Below are positions 1-8,510 of a stretch of 64,000 bases of DNA, one piece after another. Origin of the DNA: Lactuca virosa (taxonomy: Eukaryota > Streptophyta > Magnoliopsida > Asterales > Asteraceae). The notes below the pieces were generated by a model. That model ran no database searches and was not told the origin of the DNA. It saw nothing but the letters and a program-made list of their open reading frames with translations. The stretch spans positions 96,988,531 to 97,052,530 of the forward strand of contig CAKMRJ010005745.1 of the NCBI GenBank assembly GCA_928212115.1, written 5' to 3'. The position numbers were made by a program, and so were the translations under genes. The stretch's first letter is position 1; every line of letters begins with the position of its first letter.

Positions 1-429
1 CAGATTTTGTGCAACCATAAACCTTAGTGGTAAGAACCGAGAGTCTCAAGGGTTACAATGGTGAACCGAAAGTAGATGGAGAATATAAGGAAGGTGGCTC
101 AAGAACCGAAAGTACCTTTTGCTATAAAGACGTGACAGGCAGAAAAACTCTTAACTCATATGAGAAGAGTAAGGTAGCTCTAAACCGAGTTGATGTTAAC
201 AGCCTAATTGGGAAGAAACGATAGGTATAGATCGAATCATTAAGGCTTGCTCAAAGTCGTAGAGGCTTTGGTCAACATGAAGCAGCATGCTTCTAGGGAC
301 CCGTAACTAGTTCTTATGGAAATAATTGTACCTGCCTTAGCTCCAAATTCTATTGTGCTGGTACTCTTGTGACCTAATTAAAGTAAGAACAAACAAACAC
401 ACCACACAAACAAAACAAACAAACAAAAC
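1..429 (-). other. Post-pol spacer of copia-1, no gene
   Basis: This is the distal part of the spacer between pol and the missing 3' LTR. It contains several AACCGAAAG-type words (near 36, 73, 107) like those in the rest of the element. Open frames here are short and have no recognisable domain. I see no LTR end or polypurine tract, so the 3' LTR is further left. Confidence 0.5.
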
Positions 430-645
430 GAAAAATATTTTTGAAGATTTGAGTTTTTCTGAAAATTAATAAAAACAGAAAAAGAAAATATTTTTGGATT
501 TTTGAAATTTTCTGAAAAAGAATAAAAATAGAAGTAGAAAATATTTTTGGATTTTTGAAATTTTCTGAAAAAGAATAAAAACAGAAATAGAAAATATTTT
601 TTGGATTTTTGAAATTTTTTGAAAAAGAATAAAAACAGAAAGTTA
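430..645 (-). repeat. A/T-rich 53-bp tandem repeat in copia-1 spacer
   Basis: About four units with a 53-bp period (clear starts near 484, 537 and 590). On the element's sense strand each unit reads roughly CAGAAAATTTCAAAAATCC followed by AAAAATATTTTC. A similar motif recurs in the spacer of the second SIRE-like element (32741-32758, 34026-34056), so it looks like a lineage feature and not random low complexity. The open frame over this array is Phe/Lys-rich low complexity and is not a gene. Confidence 0.75.
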
Positions 646-730
646 AAATAAATAAGCATAAACCATATTAAAGACGAGAGAAAGGAATGTACATATTTTA
701 CAACCGAAACTGTATCTTAAATGAGTGAAG

Positions 731-908
731 CGAAATAGACCGAGCGGTCGGTTCATTTCGGTTCTTAAAATTTCAGAGCCGAAATAGACTGAGCGGTCGG
801 TTCATTTCGGTTCCTTAGATTTCCAGAGCCGAAATAGACCGAGCGGTCGGTTCATTTCGGTTCCCGAAAATTATGGAGCCGAAATAGACCGAGCGATCGC
901 TCCATTTC
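731..908 (-). repeat. Four tandem hairpins, exact 50-bp period, across the pol stop
   Basis: Units start at 731, 781, 831 and 881. Each holds an inverted repeat: arms GAAATAGACCGA and TCGGTTCATTTC around a GCGG loop, giving 11 of 12 pairs including one wobble. The fourth unit is more diverged. Units 3 and 4 encode the last residues of pol and units 1 and 2 follow or overlap its stop at 815. See the corresponding finding. Confidence 0.85.
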
Positions 909-3900
909 GCTTGTCTAATTTTTAGTGAGAGATTTGAGGATTCGGTACCGATTCTGCTTCCATCAAAACCCAAGCCTTGTAAGATTTTGTTAATGAGTGC
1001 TTCAGGTAATGCTTTAGTGAATATGTCGGCCAGTTGATCAGTAGATCGAACAAAATGCACTTCCACGTTCCCATCTTCTACATGATCCTTGATGAAATGA
1101 TATCTAAGTGCAATGTGCTTGGTTTTTGAGTGTCGCACCGGATTGTGACAAATCCTTATTGCACTTTCTGAGTCACAATAGAGAGGGATCTTCTTCATAC
1201 TCAGCCCATAGTCTCTCAGTTGGCTTTGAATCCAAATTACTTGAGAAGTGCAAGATGCTGCAGCTATATACTCAGCTTCGGCTGTGGATAGTGACACGCA
1301 GGTTTGCTTCTTGGACTGCCAGCTAACAAGTTTTTCGTCAAGAAATTGGCATCCACCGGTAGTGCTCTTTCTGTCCAGTCCACATCCTCCTAGATCAACA
1401 TCAGAAAAGGCTTGAATGAAGAATCCAGATCTTGCAGGATACCAGAGACCGAGAGATGAGGTTCGCTTCAGATAACGAAAAATGTTCTTCACAGCTACCA
1501 TGTGAGGTTCTCTTGGATTAGCTTGAAATCTAGCACAATAACAAACAGAAAACATAATGTCCGGTCTACTAGCTGTTAGATACATAAGGGACCCTATCAT
1601 TTGACGATAAAGAGTTATGTCAACAGCAGGTTTTTCCAGAGATGGTGTTAACTTAGTGCCAAATGCCATAGGAACCTTCACTTTTGAATCACCCTGCATT
1701 CCGAGTTTCATCAGTAAGTTCTTTGTATAGGCCTCCTGGTTGATAAAGATACCTTCTGGTCCCTGTCTAATATTCAAACCAAGGAAAAAATTAATTGGAC
1801 CCATTGCGCTCATTTCAAATTTAGTCTCCATCAACTTCCTGAATTCAGCTGTTAAGCTAGGATTCGTAGAGCTGAAGATGATATCATCAACATAAATCTG
1901 AACAATCATTAGATGTTCGCCTTCTTTCTTTCGAAAGAAGGTTGGGTCAACCGAACCTTGCTTAAATTTCGACATTTTCAAAAAGCGAGTTAAAGTTTCA
2001 TACCAGGCCCTCGGTGCTTGCTTTAATCCATAGACAGCTTTATCTAGCACATAACAATGATCAGGGTATTTCTCGTTCACAAACCCGGGCGGTTGCTCAA
2101 CATACACTGTTTCTTCTAATTCTCCATTCAAGAAAGAGCATTTGACATCGATCTGGAAAACTTTGAAGTTTTTATGAGCAGCATATGCCAAGAAAATTCT
2201 AACTGATTCCAACCTAGCTACCGGAGCGAAGGTTTCCTCATAATATATTCCTTCCTCTTGGCAATATCCTTTCACCACCAACCGAGCCTTGTTGCGAATG
2301 ACGTTTCCTTCTTTGTCCAATTTATTTCTAAATACCCATTTCAAGCCGACCACAGAAGCATCTTTTGGTGTAGGAATCAACCTCCAAAACCGGTTGCGTT
2401 TAAACTCATGGAGCTCATCCTGCATTGCTTGCACCCAATCAGAATGATCAAGAGCAGCATTAACTGTTTTCGGTTCTATCTTGGAGATAAACGAGTTAAA
2501 CATACAAAATTCAACTTTAGAGAATAATGCTGTTTGTTTTGCTTTCAGTTGAGAACGAGTAAGAACTTTCTCAGAAGATTCACCAATAATCTGTGCTTTG
2601 GGATGGTCCTTGGTCCATTTCACTAACGGAGGATAGTTTGGATCATATGTTGGATCCAATTCAACATTTACTTCTTCTTCAAATTCTGATTGATCATCCT
2701 CGCCTTCGTCAGTTGCTTTCTCTTTCTCCCCCTCGACTGGCGAAGTGTAACCGCTGGCAGCATCAGAGTTTGCATCCTCTATGGGAGTTGGATTCTCCCC
2801 CTCAATTGGAATACTATTGGGTGGTTTTGGAGTTGAATTATCCCCTTCGGCTGGATCTTTATGAGTTGGGGAAGGATTTGGATTCTCCCCCTCGAAAGAT
2901 ATTGCGGTTGTTTTTGGTGCTGTTGAACTCTCCCCCTTGAATTGTGAGCCATTGCTTGGAGAGTCAGTTGAGGGTTGAGCTGCTGCAGCTTTAGGAGGTT
3001 CGGTTTCCATATTTTTGGCAGCTTCATCCATGATCTTTTTGAGATTATCAATTTGGTTATCTGCTGCTTTCGCCTCTGAGTGTGTCGCTTTCTCCGGTTC
3101 ATCAAACAGCCGAATGTACTCTTCAAACAAGTTGGATATTGGAACTGAGACTTGTCCTGATTCTGGAAATATTTCACCTAAGTCACTTTCACTTCTTTGA
3201 ACTTTCTTCATGTAATTATCGTCAAAGGTGACATAATAGGTTTCTTCAATTCGTTTAGAGCGTTTATTCAACACTCTGAATGCTTTTGATGATAGCGAAT
3301 AACCCAGAAAGATTCCCTCATCGGCTTTGACGTCAAACTTATTGCGGTTCTCTTTAGAATTGAAAATAAAGCACCTTGAACCGAATATATGGAAAAATTT
3401 GACATTCGGTTTCCGATTATTTAAGATCTCATATGGAGTAATTGAGAATCTCTTGTTGAGCAAGGACTGATTCTGAGTGTAGCAAGCAGTTGCAATTGCA
3501 TCAGCCCAAAAGTATAATGGAAGTGAAGCGAAACTGAGCATGGTTCTGGCCGCTTCACATAAAGAACGGTTTCGTCTTTCAACAATCCCATTATGTTGTG
3601 GTGTATAAGGGGCCGAAAAATTGTGAGTTATCCCCTTGTCAGCCAGAAAGTCCTCAAAGTCGTTATTTTTGAATTCCGGACCGTTGTCACTTCTGATGTT
3701 TCTCACCGTCTTCCTCAGCTGTACCTCCACTTGCTTGATAAATGTCTTTAACTTGGGAGTTGCATCTGATTTCTGTTTAAGAAAGAAAACCCAGGTGAAG
3801 CGTGAAAAATCATCTACAATGACAAGAATGTACTTACTACTACCGAAGCTTTTGATAGCCGAAGGTCCACACAAGTCAATGTGCAATAGTTCAAGTGCTT

Positions 3901-4519
3901 CAACGATCTTTGTATTTATGCGTGTAGGGTGGCTCTTTCTGCTTTGTTTTCCCATCTCACATGCTGCACATAGATGCTCCTTGTCGAACTTGAGAAGAGG
4001 GAGTCCTCGAACGTGATCACCATGCACCAGCTTATTGATATCTTTGAAGTTCAGGTGCGATAGTCGACGATGCCACAACCAGCTTTCATCAGTGTTCGCC
4101 TTTGACAGCAAACATATTGCTGGTTTTCCTCGTATGGGGTTGAGATTTAAAGGATACATCTCTCCCTTACGTTCAGACTTCAGCAGAACCTTCTTAGATT
4201 GTTTCTCAATAATCTCAGAGCCCTCATCATCAAATGAAACCTTCAAACCTGTGCCCACAACTAGTTGTGACACACTAATGAGGTTATGTTGCAATCCTTC
4301 CACATACGCCACTTTTCGAATCGTGAAGTCTCCATTGGTTATCATACCGTATCCCTTGATTGTTCCGTAGGGGTTGTTTCCATACTTTACACACCCACCA
4401 TCTTTCAGGGACCAAAACTCCCTCAGCTCTTCCTTCCTTCCTGTCATGTGACGCGAGCAGCCACTGTCTATATACCATTCATCATCAAACTGCTCATCAC
4501 TTATTACCTGCAAATTCAA
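815..4519 (-). CDS. pol: Ty1-copia pol polyprotein (PR end, INT, RT, RNase H), uninterrupted frame
   Basis: This 1,234-codon frame has no stop. Residues 17-27 carry the protease/pre-integrase motif DSGCSRHMTG. Integrase has the zinc site H150, H155, C184, C187 and catalytic D215, D278 and E314 (within SDNGPEF and GIVERRN). A Pro/Glu-rich linker with EGEN-type repeats covers residues 500-625. Reverse transcriptase covers about 685-940, with IDVK at 790-793 and YVDD at 876-879. RNase H covers about 1035-1170, with D1040, E1081 and D1116. The first codon of the frame is TTG; the upstream gag frame ends in WVPKSA and a stop in another frame. Translation therefore needs recoding, splicing or an internal ATG. 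The last 25 codons come from the 50-bp hairpin repeats. Function: reverse transcription and integration of the element in virus-like particles. Confidence 0.9.
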   Translation of the reverse strand: MNLQVISDEQFDDEWYIDSGCSRHMTGRKEELREFWSLKDGGCVKYGNNPYGTIKGYGMITNGDFTIRKVAYVEGLQHNLISVSQLVVGTGLKVSFDDEGSEIIEKQSKKVLLKSERKGEMYPLNLNPIRGKPAICLLSKANTDESWLWHRRLSHLNFKDINKLVHGDHVRGLPLLKFDKEHLCAACEMGKQSRKSHPTRINTKIVEALELLHIDLCGPSAIKSFGSSKYILVIVDDFSRFTWVFFLKQKSDATPKLKTFIKQVEVQLRKTVRNIRSDNGPEFKNNDFEDFLADKGITHNFSAPYTPQHNGIVERRNRSLCEAARTMLSFASLPLYFWADAIATACYTQNQSLLNKRFSITPYEILNNRKPNVKFFHIFGSRCFIFNSKENRNKFDVKADEGIFLGYSLSSKAFRVLNKRSKRIEETYYVTFDDNYMKKVQRSESDLGEIFPESGQVSVPISNLFEEYIRLFDEPEKATHSEAKAADNQIDNLKKIMDEAAKNMETEPPKAAAAQPSTDSPSNGSQFKGESSTAPKTTAISFEGENPNPSPTHKDPAEGDNSTPKPPNSIPIEGENPTPIEDANSDAASGYTSPVEGEKEKATDEGEDDQSEFEEEVNVELDPTYDPNYPPLVKWTKDHPKAQIIGESSEKVLTRSQLKAKQTALFSKVEFCMFNSFISKIEPKTVNAALDHSDWVQAMQDELHEFKRNRFWRLIPTPKDASVVGLKWVFRNKLDKEGNVIRNKARLVVKGYCQEEGIYYEETFAPVARLESVRIFLAYAAHKNFKVFQIDVKCSFLNGELEETVYVEQPPGFVNEKYPDHCYVLDKAVYGLKQAPRAWYETLTRFLKMSKFKQGSVDPTFFRKKEGEHLMIVQIYVDDIIFSSTNPSLTAEFRKLMETKFEMSAMGPINFFLGLNIRQGPEGIFINQEAYTKNLLMKLGMQGDSKVKVPMAFGTKLTPSLEKPAVDITLYRQMIGSLMYLTASRPDIMFSVCYCARFQANPREPHMVAVKNIFRYLKRTSSLGLWYPARSGFFIQAFSDVDLGGCGLDRKSTTGGCQFLDEKLVSWQSKKQTCVSLSTAEAEYIAAASCTSQVIWIQSQLRDYGLSMKKIPLYCDSESAIRICHNPVRHSKTKHIALRYHFIKDHVEDGNVEVHFVRSTDQLADIFTKALPEALINKILQGLGFDGSRIGTESSNLSLKIRQAKWSDRSVYFGSIIFGNRNEPTARSISALEI
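2723..2938 (-). other. Five polypurine-tract-like runs inside pol
   Basis: On the coding strand, GAGGGGGAGAA-like purine runs recur at about 2723-2735, 2791-2805, 2837-2850, 2881-2894 and 2927-2938. They encode the repeated EGEN/EGE motif of the linker between integrase and reverse transcriptase. They resemble the element-type polypurine tract AAGGGGGAGAT seen at 34629-34643. They may be only a protein repeat, or they may act as internal plus-strand primers. Confidence 0.6.
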
Positions 4520-5880
4520 GCAGATTTAGGAACCCAAAGTTTCTTGGGTCCAAGTGAGTTTTTCACAGAGAAAGGAATTACAGTCGAAATATCAACCAAA
4601 TATGTTCTTTTTACTAGAGTGGTTTGATCTTTTCTTTTAATGGTATACACCTTGATTTTAGTTTTATCTTGTTTAAGTTTTGGTGTATAAATTGGGGTGT
4701 TGTTAGATGGTTTCTTTAGTATCCTAGGGTTAGCTGACTTTTTCTTATTATCCAGCTTAGATTCAAGCTTTCCCTTGCCCTTGATATCCTTCACTGAAGT
4801 TGATTTTCTTTGGTAGTTAGAAGGACCGAAACTTGACTTTCGGTTCTGAGTTCTATTGTTGGGACCGAAAGTAGGCTTTTAGTTGTTAGTCGAGACGTTT
4901 GGACAGAAACTTGTCTTTCGGTTCTGTGAGTCCTTTTGGGGACCGAAACCTGACTTTCGGTTCTTAGATTTGGAATAATAGGAACTTGGGCTGAAGTTTT
5001 CTTTTCCTTTCAGTTTCTCTTTTCCTTTATCCGTTGATTCTTTATTAGGAGGAGTGTAGTTAGAATTTTGAGATTCCCAGTGACGTTTTCGCTCATTCAG
5101 ATTCTTTGTGTATCATTGATTTCTCAAGCGTTTCTGTTCAGCTAACTCCTTCTATGACTTGTGGATATTGAAGCTAGACTTTGGCTTCCCCTTTTGACTT
5201 TCGGGTGTCTTTGTTGGAACATGTGGTTCTGTAATAGTCTTGGTTGGAACTTTCGGTTCTACCATTGGTTCTTCAGGGATTTCTTTGGTTCCACTTGTGC
5301 TTGGTTTGTCAAAGCTCGAGGTTTTGTTGATGGGTTCAGCAACATATCTTCCTTTAACCCTCCAAGAAGTCTGCTCAGACAAGCCTACGGTTTCGTCTGC
5401 GTTGTCAATAGGGGCTGCCAGAAGTAGTCGTCACACCCTTCAACATTATCTTTGTCGACCAAGATTCTTAACTCTGCCGTTTGCTTTGGAGTGACTCCTG
5501 TAACTGCATAAACCTGATTTGGCACAGTTTGAACCTTTTGATAAGGCAAAGCTTATTCTTTGAGTTTTTGTTTCTTGTCTTTTGACAGGCGAGCGAATTC
5601 AACCGAGTTTTCAGAAATAAGGGGTTTCTCATGCTCGGTTTCTCTCTTCATAAACTCAGAGCAATCAACAACGTCTTCTACTGAGATTTCACTCATCTTA
5701 CTTTCCTTATCAAATTCAGACGTGTTTTCTAAGTTCATTTTATTTTCTGAAGTTAATTTGGCATTAGACAGGTCAAATGATTGAATAGTATCTACTTAAT
5801 TTTCAACCTATCATTTTCATCTAAAATATCTTTTAGCATACATTTGTGTTCCTTAGAATCGATGAAGGTTTCTATCTTAT
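4516..5880 (-). pseudogene. C-terminal gag / linker region of copia-1, broken
   Basis: Three blocks lie in shifted frames: about 5738-5553, 5382-5152 and 4794-4516. The last ends in WVPKSA and a stop, the same kind of ending (WVPKTN, stop) as gag of the SIRE-like element at 32310, which identifies it as the end of gag. The DNA is full of GACCGAAA and TTTCGGTTC words (for example 4825-4965), giving a Pro/Lys-rich, low-complexity product with repeated ...GPK... stretches. Frameshifts and stops separate it from the zinc-knuckle part of gag upstream. No enzyme domain is visible. Confidence 0.65.
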
Positions 5881-5884
5881 CTAG

Positions 5885-7750
5885 TCAAATTTTGTAAGAC
5901 ATGGATGTCTCTTCTGATGACACTGCTGATTCACATTCTGCTATGATTTCATCTTCCTTAAATTCAAGGAAGGGCAAAATCATTTTATGAATTTTCTTTC
6001 CTATCTCACAACTTAAATGCAATTGAGCAATATTAGTATATAAACGCTTAGCAATTAAACAAAAAACATTTCTTTGTTTTAAAAACTTTACATTGTCTCT
6101 TTGCAAATAAATACTTTCATCCCTAACCCTAACTAACTCCGCCTCCTTCAGCTCAATCCACATCCTTCTCTCCTCACTTTTTGAAGATACCCTGCTGAGT
6201 TGGTCAGTTAGGTTAGAATTCGCTAAGCGAGTTTGCATGAGACTACCACTCAAGTTAGTAAATTTAAATTTTAATTCATTTAATTCTTCTTCATAATCTC
6301 TTATTGGAACTTTAAGTGATTCAAGGATGGATTGTACCTTTTTGATCAGCCGATCGCAGTCGTTGATCTTTTCACTAACAGGCTTTGCTGCAAAACACTT
6401 GTTTTCGGTCAGGTTCGGTTCTTCATTTGCGCTTTCGGTTGATGAACCAGCAGTGACAATCAAACACTTTCCAGCCGAACCTACTTCCTTTGCCACATAA
6501 GGCTTTCCATGAGTGGGCTTTCTTACCTCTTCATCTTCAGAGTCGGTTGACCAAACTTCAACGCCACCGAACTCATCTTCATCAGCATTCTCCTGTACAA
6601 TCAAGGCATTCATAGAACTGTTACTCGCCTTCTTTTTCTTGATCTCTTCCAACTTTCCCATATAGTACGCCTCATCGTCTTCACCATCTCTTTTCTCAGC
6701 CATTTTCCTTAACATGCAATCTTTGGCAAAATGGTTCTTGCCGTGACAATAATTGCAGTCGTATCCAGAGTCTCCTGCAAGCTTGCTCTCCTTCTTCTCT
6801 TCATCATTTTGAGAGGAGATTTTCGCTTCATCCTTCACTTTCTCAGAGCTGTAACTTCCCTGCCAGTTTCTGTTCTTGTTGACAGGAAATTTTCTCCGTG
6901 CAAACTTCTTCGGATTGGATACCATCATAGCATACTCCTCGTTTGTTAGATCACACTCAAACATATCAGACTCTTCTTCTTCTTCTTCAACACTTTTTCC
7001 TTTTGAGACAAGTGCCAGCGATCCCACACCAGAAACTACTTTCGCTTCTTTGGTTACTACACTTTCATAGGACTTAAGTAATCCCACAAGTTTTGCTAGC
7101 GAGTAAGACTTAAACTGTTCATGCGCTTTCACAATAGAAACCACAGCCATCCATTCCGGTCTCAGCCCGTTCATGAAAGTCACCTTCTGCTCGATCAACT
7201 TTCTTTCTATTCCATGCTTGATCATCTTACTTAGGAGATGATTGAACCTATCGAAAGTTTGTATGAGTTTCTCCTCTGGTTTCTGTTCGAAAACTCCAAA
7301 TTCTGACAGCAGCAGGGTTTGAATGGAGTGTTCCAGATCTTCATCAGTTTAATAAAGTTCTTTCAACCTATCCCAGATTTGTTTGGCCGTCGTGCATGAA
7401 CCAACTAACCGAAAGGTGTCAGATTGCAAGGTAAATCTGATCATTCTCATGGCCTTCACATTACATAGCAATTTGTCTTTTTCGTCCTGTGGCATCTTCT
7501 CTACATCCGCCACCAGCTTGTTATATTCCTTTTGGTACTTAACAGTAGTGTTCGTTCCTGAGTGAACAAACGGCCCAAGTGTGATAGCTTCCCAGATGAG
7601 ATAGCCATTGTCTTCAGATCCAACCACGTAGTCTTCAAAGTGATGCGCCCATACTTCATAGCCTTGAGTGTAGAGTATGGGTATCCTGGTTGTAGATCCA
7701 ATGTTGTTTGAGATGTTGATGGGATTTGTTTGTGAATCTTCGTGAGACAT
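5885..7750 (-). pseudogene. gag: Ty1-copia gag (copia-1) with an in-frame stop
   Basis: The ATG at 7750 begins a Gag with the UBN2-type start region; residues after YTQGYEVWAHHFEDYV fit copia capsid proteins. The frame is cut by a TAA at 7349-7351, then continues in the same frame to 5885. The second part has the capsid C-terminus (GLRPEWMAVVSIVKAHEQF) and a CCHC zinc knuckle (CNYCHGKNHFAKDC, about 6720-6762), then a predicted coiled-coil region. Gag would package element RNA in cytoplasmic particles. With one clear stop and later frame changes, this copy is probably inactive, although the adjacent pol frame is open. Confidence 0.85.
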
Positions 7751-7809
7751 GGTGAGCTGCTAGAATCAAACCTGTAAACATGGTGAGCTGCTAGAATCAA
7801 ACCTGTAAA
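7748..7809 (-). repeat. 31-bp tandem duplication over the gag start
   Basis: The segment 7748-7778 is repeated at 7779-7809. Each copy contains an ATG on the minus strand (7750 and 7781). The upstream copy is out of frame with gag and opens a short overlapping upstream ORF. Confidence 0.85.
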
Positions 7810-7942
7810 CTTGAGATTACGGTTTTATCTGAAACAGAGTTACCGTCGAAACAAAGAGGACGGCTTCTATTTATACGATAAAAGCGGAAACCCTAAGGAA
7901 TTCTGAATACAGAAGGAATGTGTATTGATCACACAGTCTCCT

Positions 7943-7954
7943 GCTTTGATACCA
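7943..7954 (-). promoter_or_regulatory. Primer binding site of copia-1
   Basis: The minus strand reads TGGTATCAAAGC, which differs by one base from the plant initiator-Met tRNA complement TGGTATCAGAGC. It sits two bases inside the LTR end at 7957, as expected for minus-strand priming. Confidence 0.85.
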
Positions 7955-7956
7955 AT

Positions 7957-8510
7957 TGTTAGAACAAAGTTCTTTTAGGATCGTTAGATTCTGAGCAAGC
8001 AAACAATTAAGAATGTAAATACGAATACAAGAATGACTTTGAATGTGTCGAATGATTAAAACTTTAACACCTCAGAAGAGCTCGATTAAGAACTGCTACT
8101 GTAGAGGTGTTTTGGGTTACAAAAGTTATGAACGTAATAATCAACAACGTATAATGCATACATGCATGCATATATATAGTATAACCCTACTAGCTAATCT
8201 AGATAATCACGGATGGACAGGCCCAATCCGGATGCAAAACGTAAGGCCCATGACGCAACACAAATGGACTCAACAGAAATGAAGTACACAGCTGTCGTTT
8301 ATAATGACATGCAGATGTACTAATAACCTAAAAACATATTTGTTTTATTACGGTTATAATGTGAAGGCTAGAACCCTTACTAAACGCTCTCCCTGTCAAG
8401 AGATTAAGGGTAGTAAACGCGACCTCTGCAAATTCTTGCAAGCCGTATAATTCACATTAAAGTATATGATCATGTATACCCAATATAACTATCACCTTTT
8501 GTTTAAAACA
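7957..8510 (-). repeat. 5' LTR of copia-1 (outer end uncertain)
   Basis: The inner end, read on the plus strand, starts TGTTAGAACAAAG next to the primer site. A TATA-like box lies on the minus strand at about 8171-8180 (ACTATATATA), giving a plausible transcription start 25-30 bp to its left. The outer CA end could not be fixed because no second LTR is in the window; similarity to LTR A is only clear from about 8545 onward. Confidence 0.6.

Larger units (their letters stand above)
1..8510 (-). mobile_element. SIRE-type Ty1-copia retrotransposon (copia-1), 3' LTR outside window
   Basis: On the minus strand the order is 5' LTR, primer binding site, gag, pol (protease, integrase, reverse transcriptase, RNase H), then a long non-coding spacer. 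This is the Ty1-copia order. The large Gag, the gag-end motif WVPKSA followed by a stop just before pol, and the long repeat-rich spacer after pol suggest the SIRE/Maximus lineage. The 3' LTR should lie left of position 1. The right limit of the 5' LTR is not resolved between about 8336 and 8545, so 8510 is approximate. Gag is broken by stops and frame changes, but pol is open throughout. The element carries many ACCGAA/TTCGGT words in both coding and spacer parts. Confidence 0.85.

Noticed and set aside
731..908. Regularly spaced repeats resembling a CRISPR array
   Set aside because: The units are contiguous imperfect repeats with hairpins in a plant retrotransposon; there are no unique spacers or cas genes.
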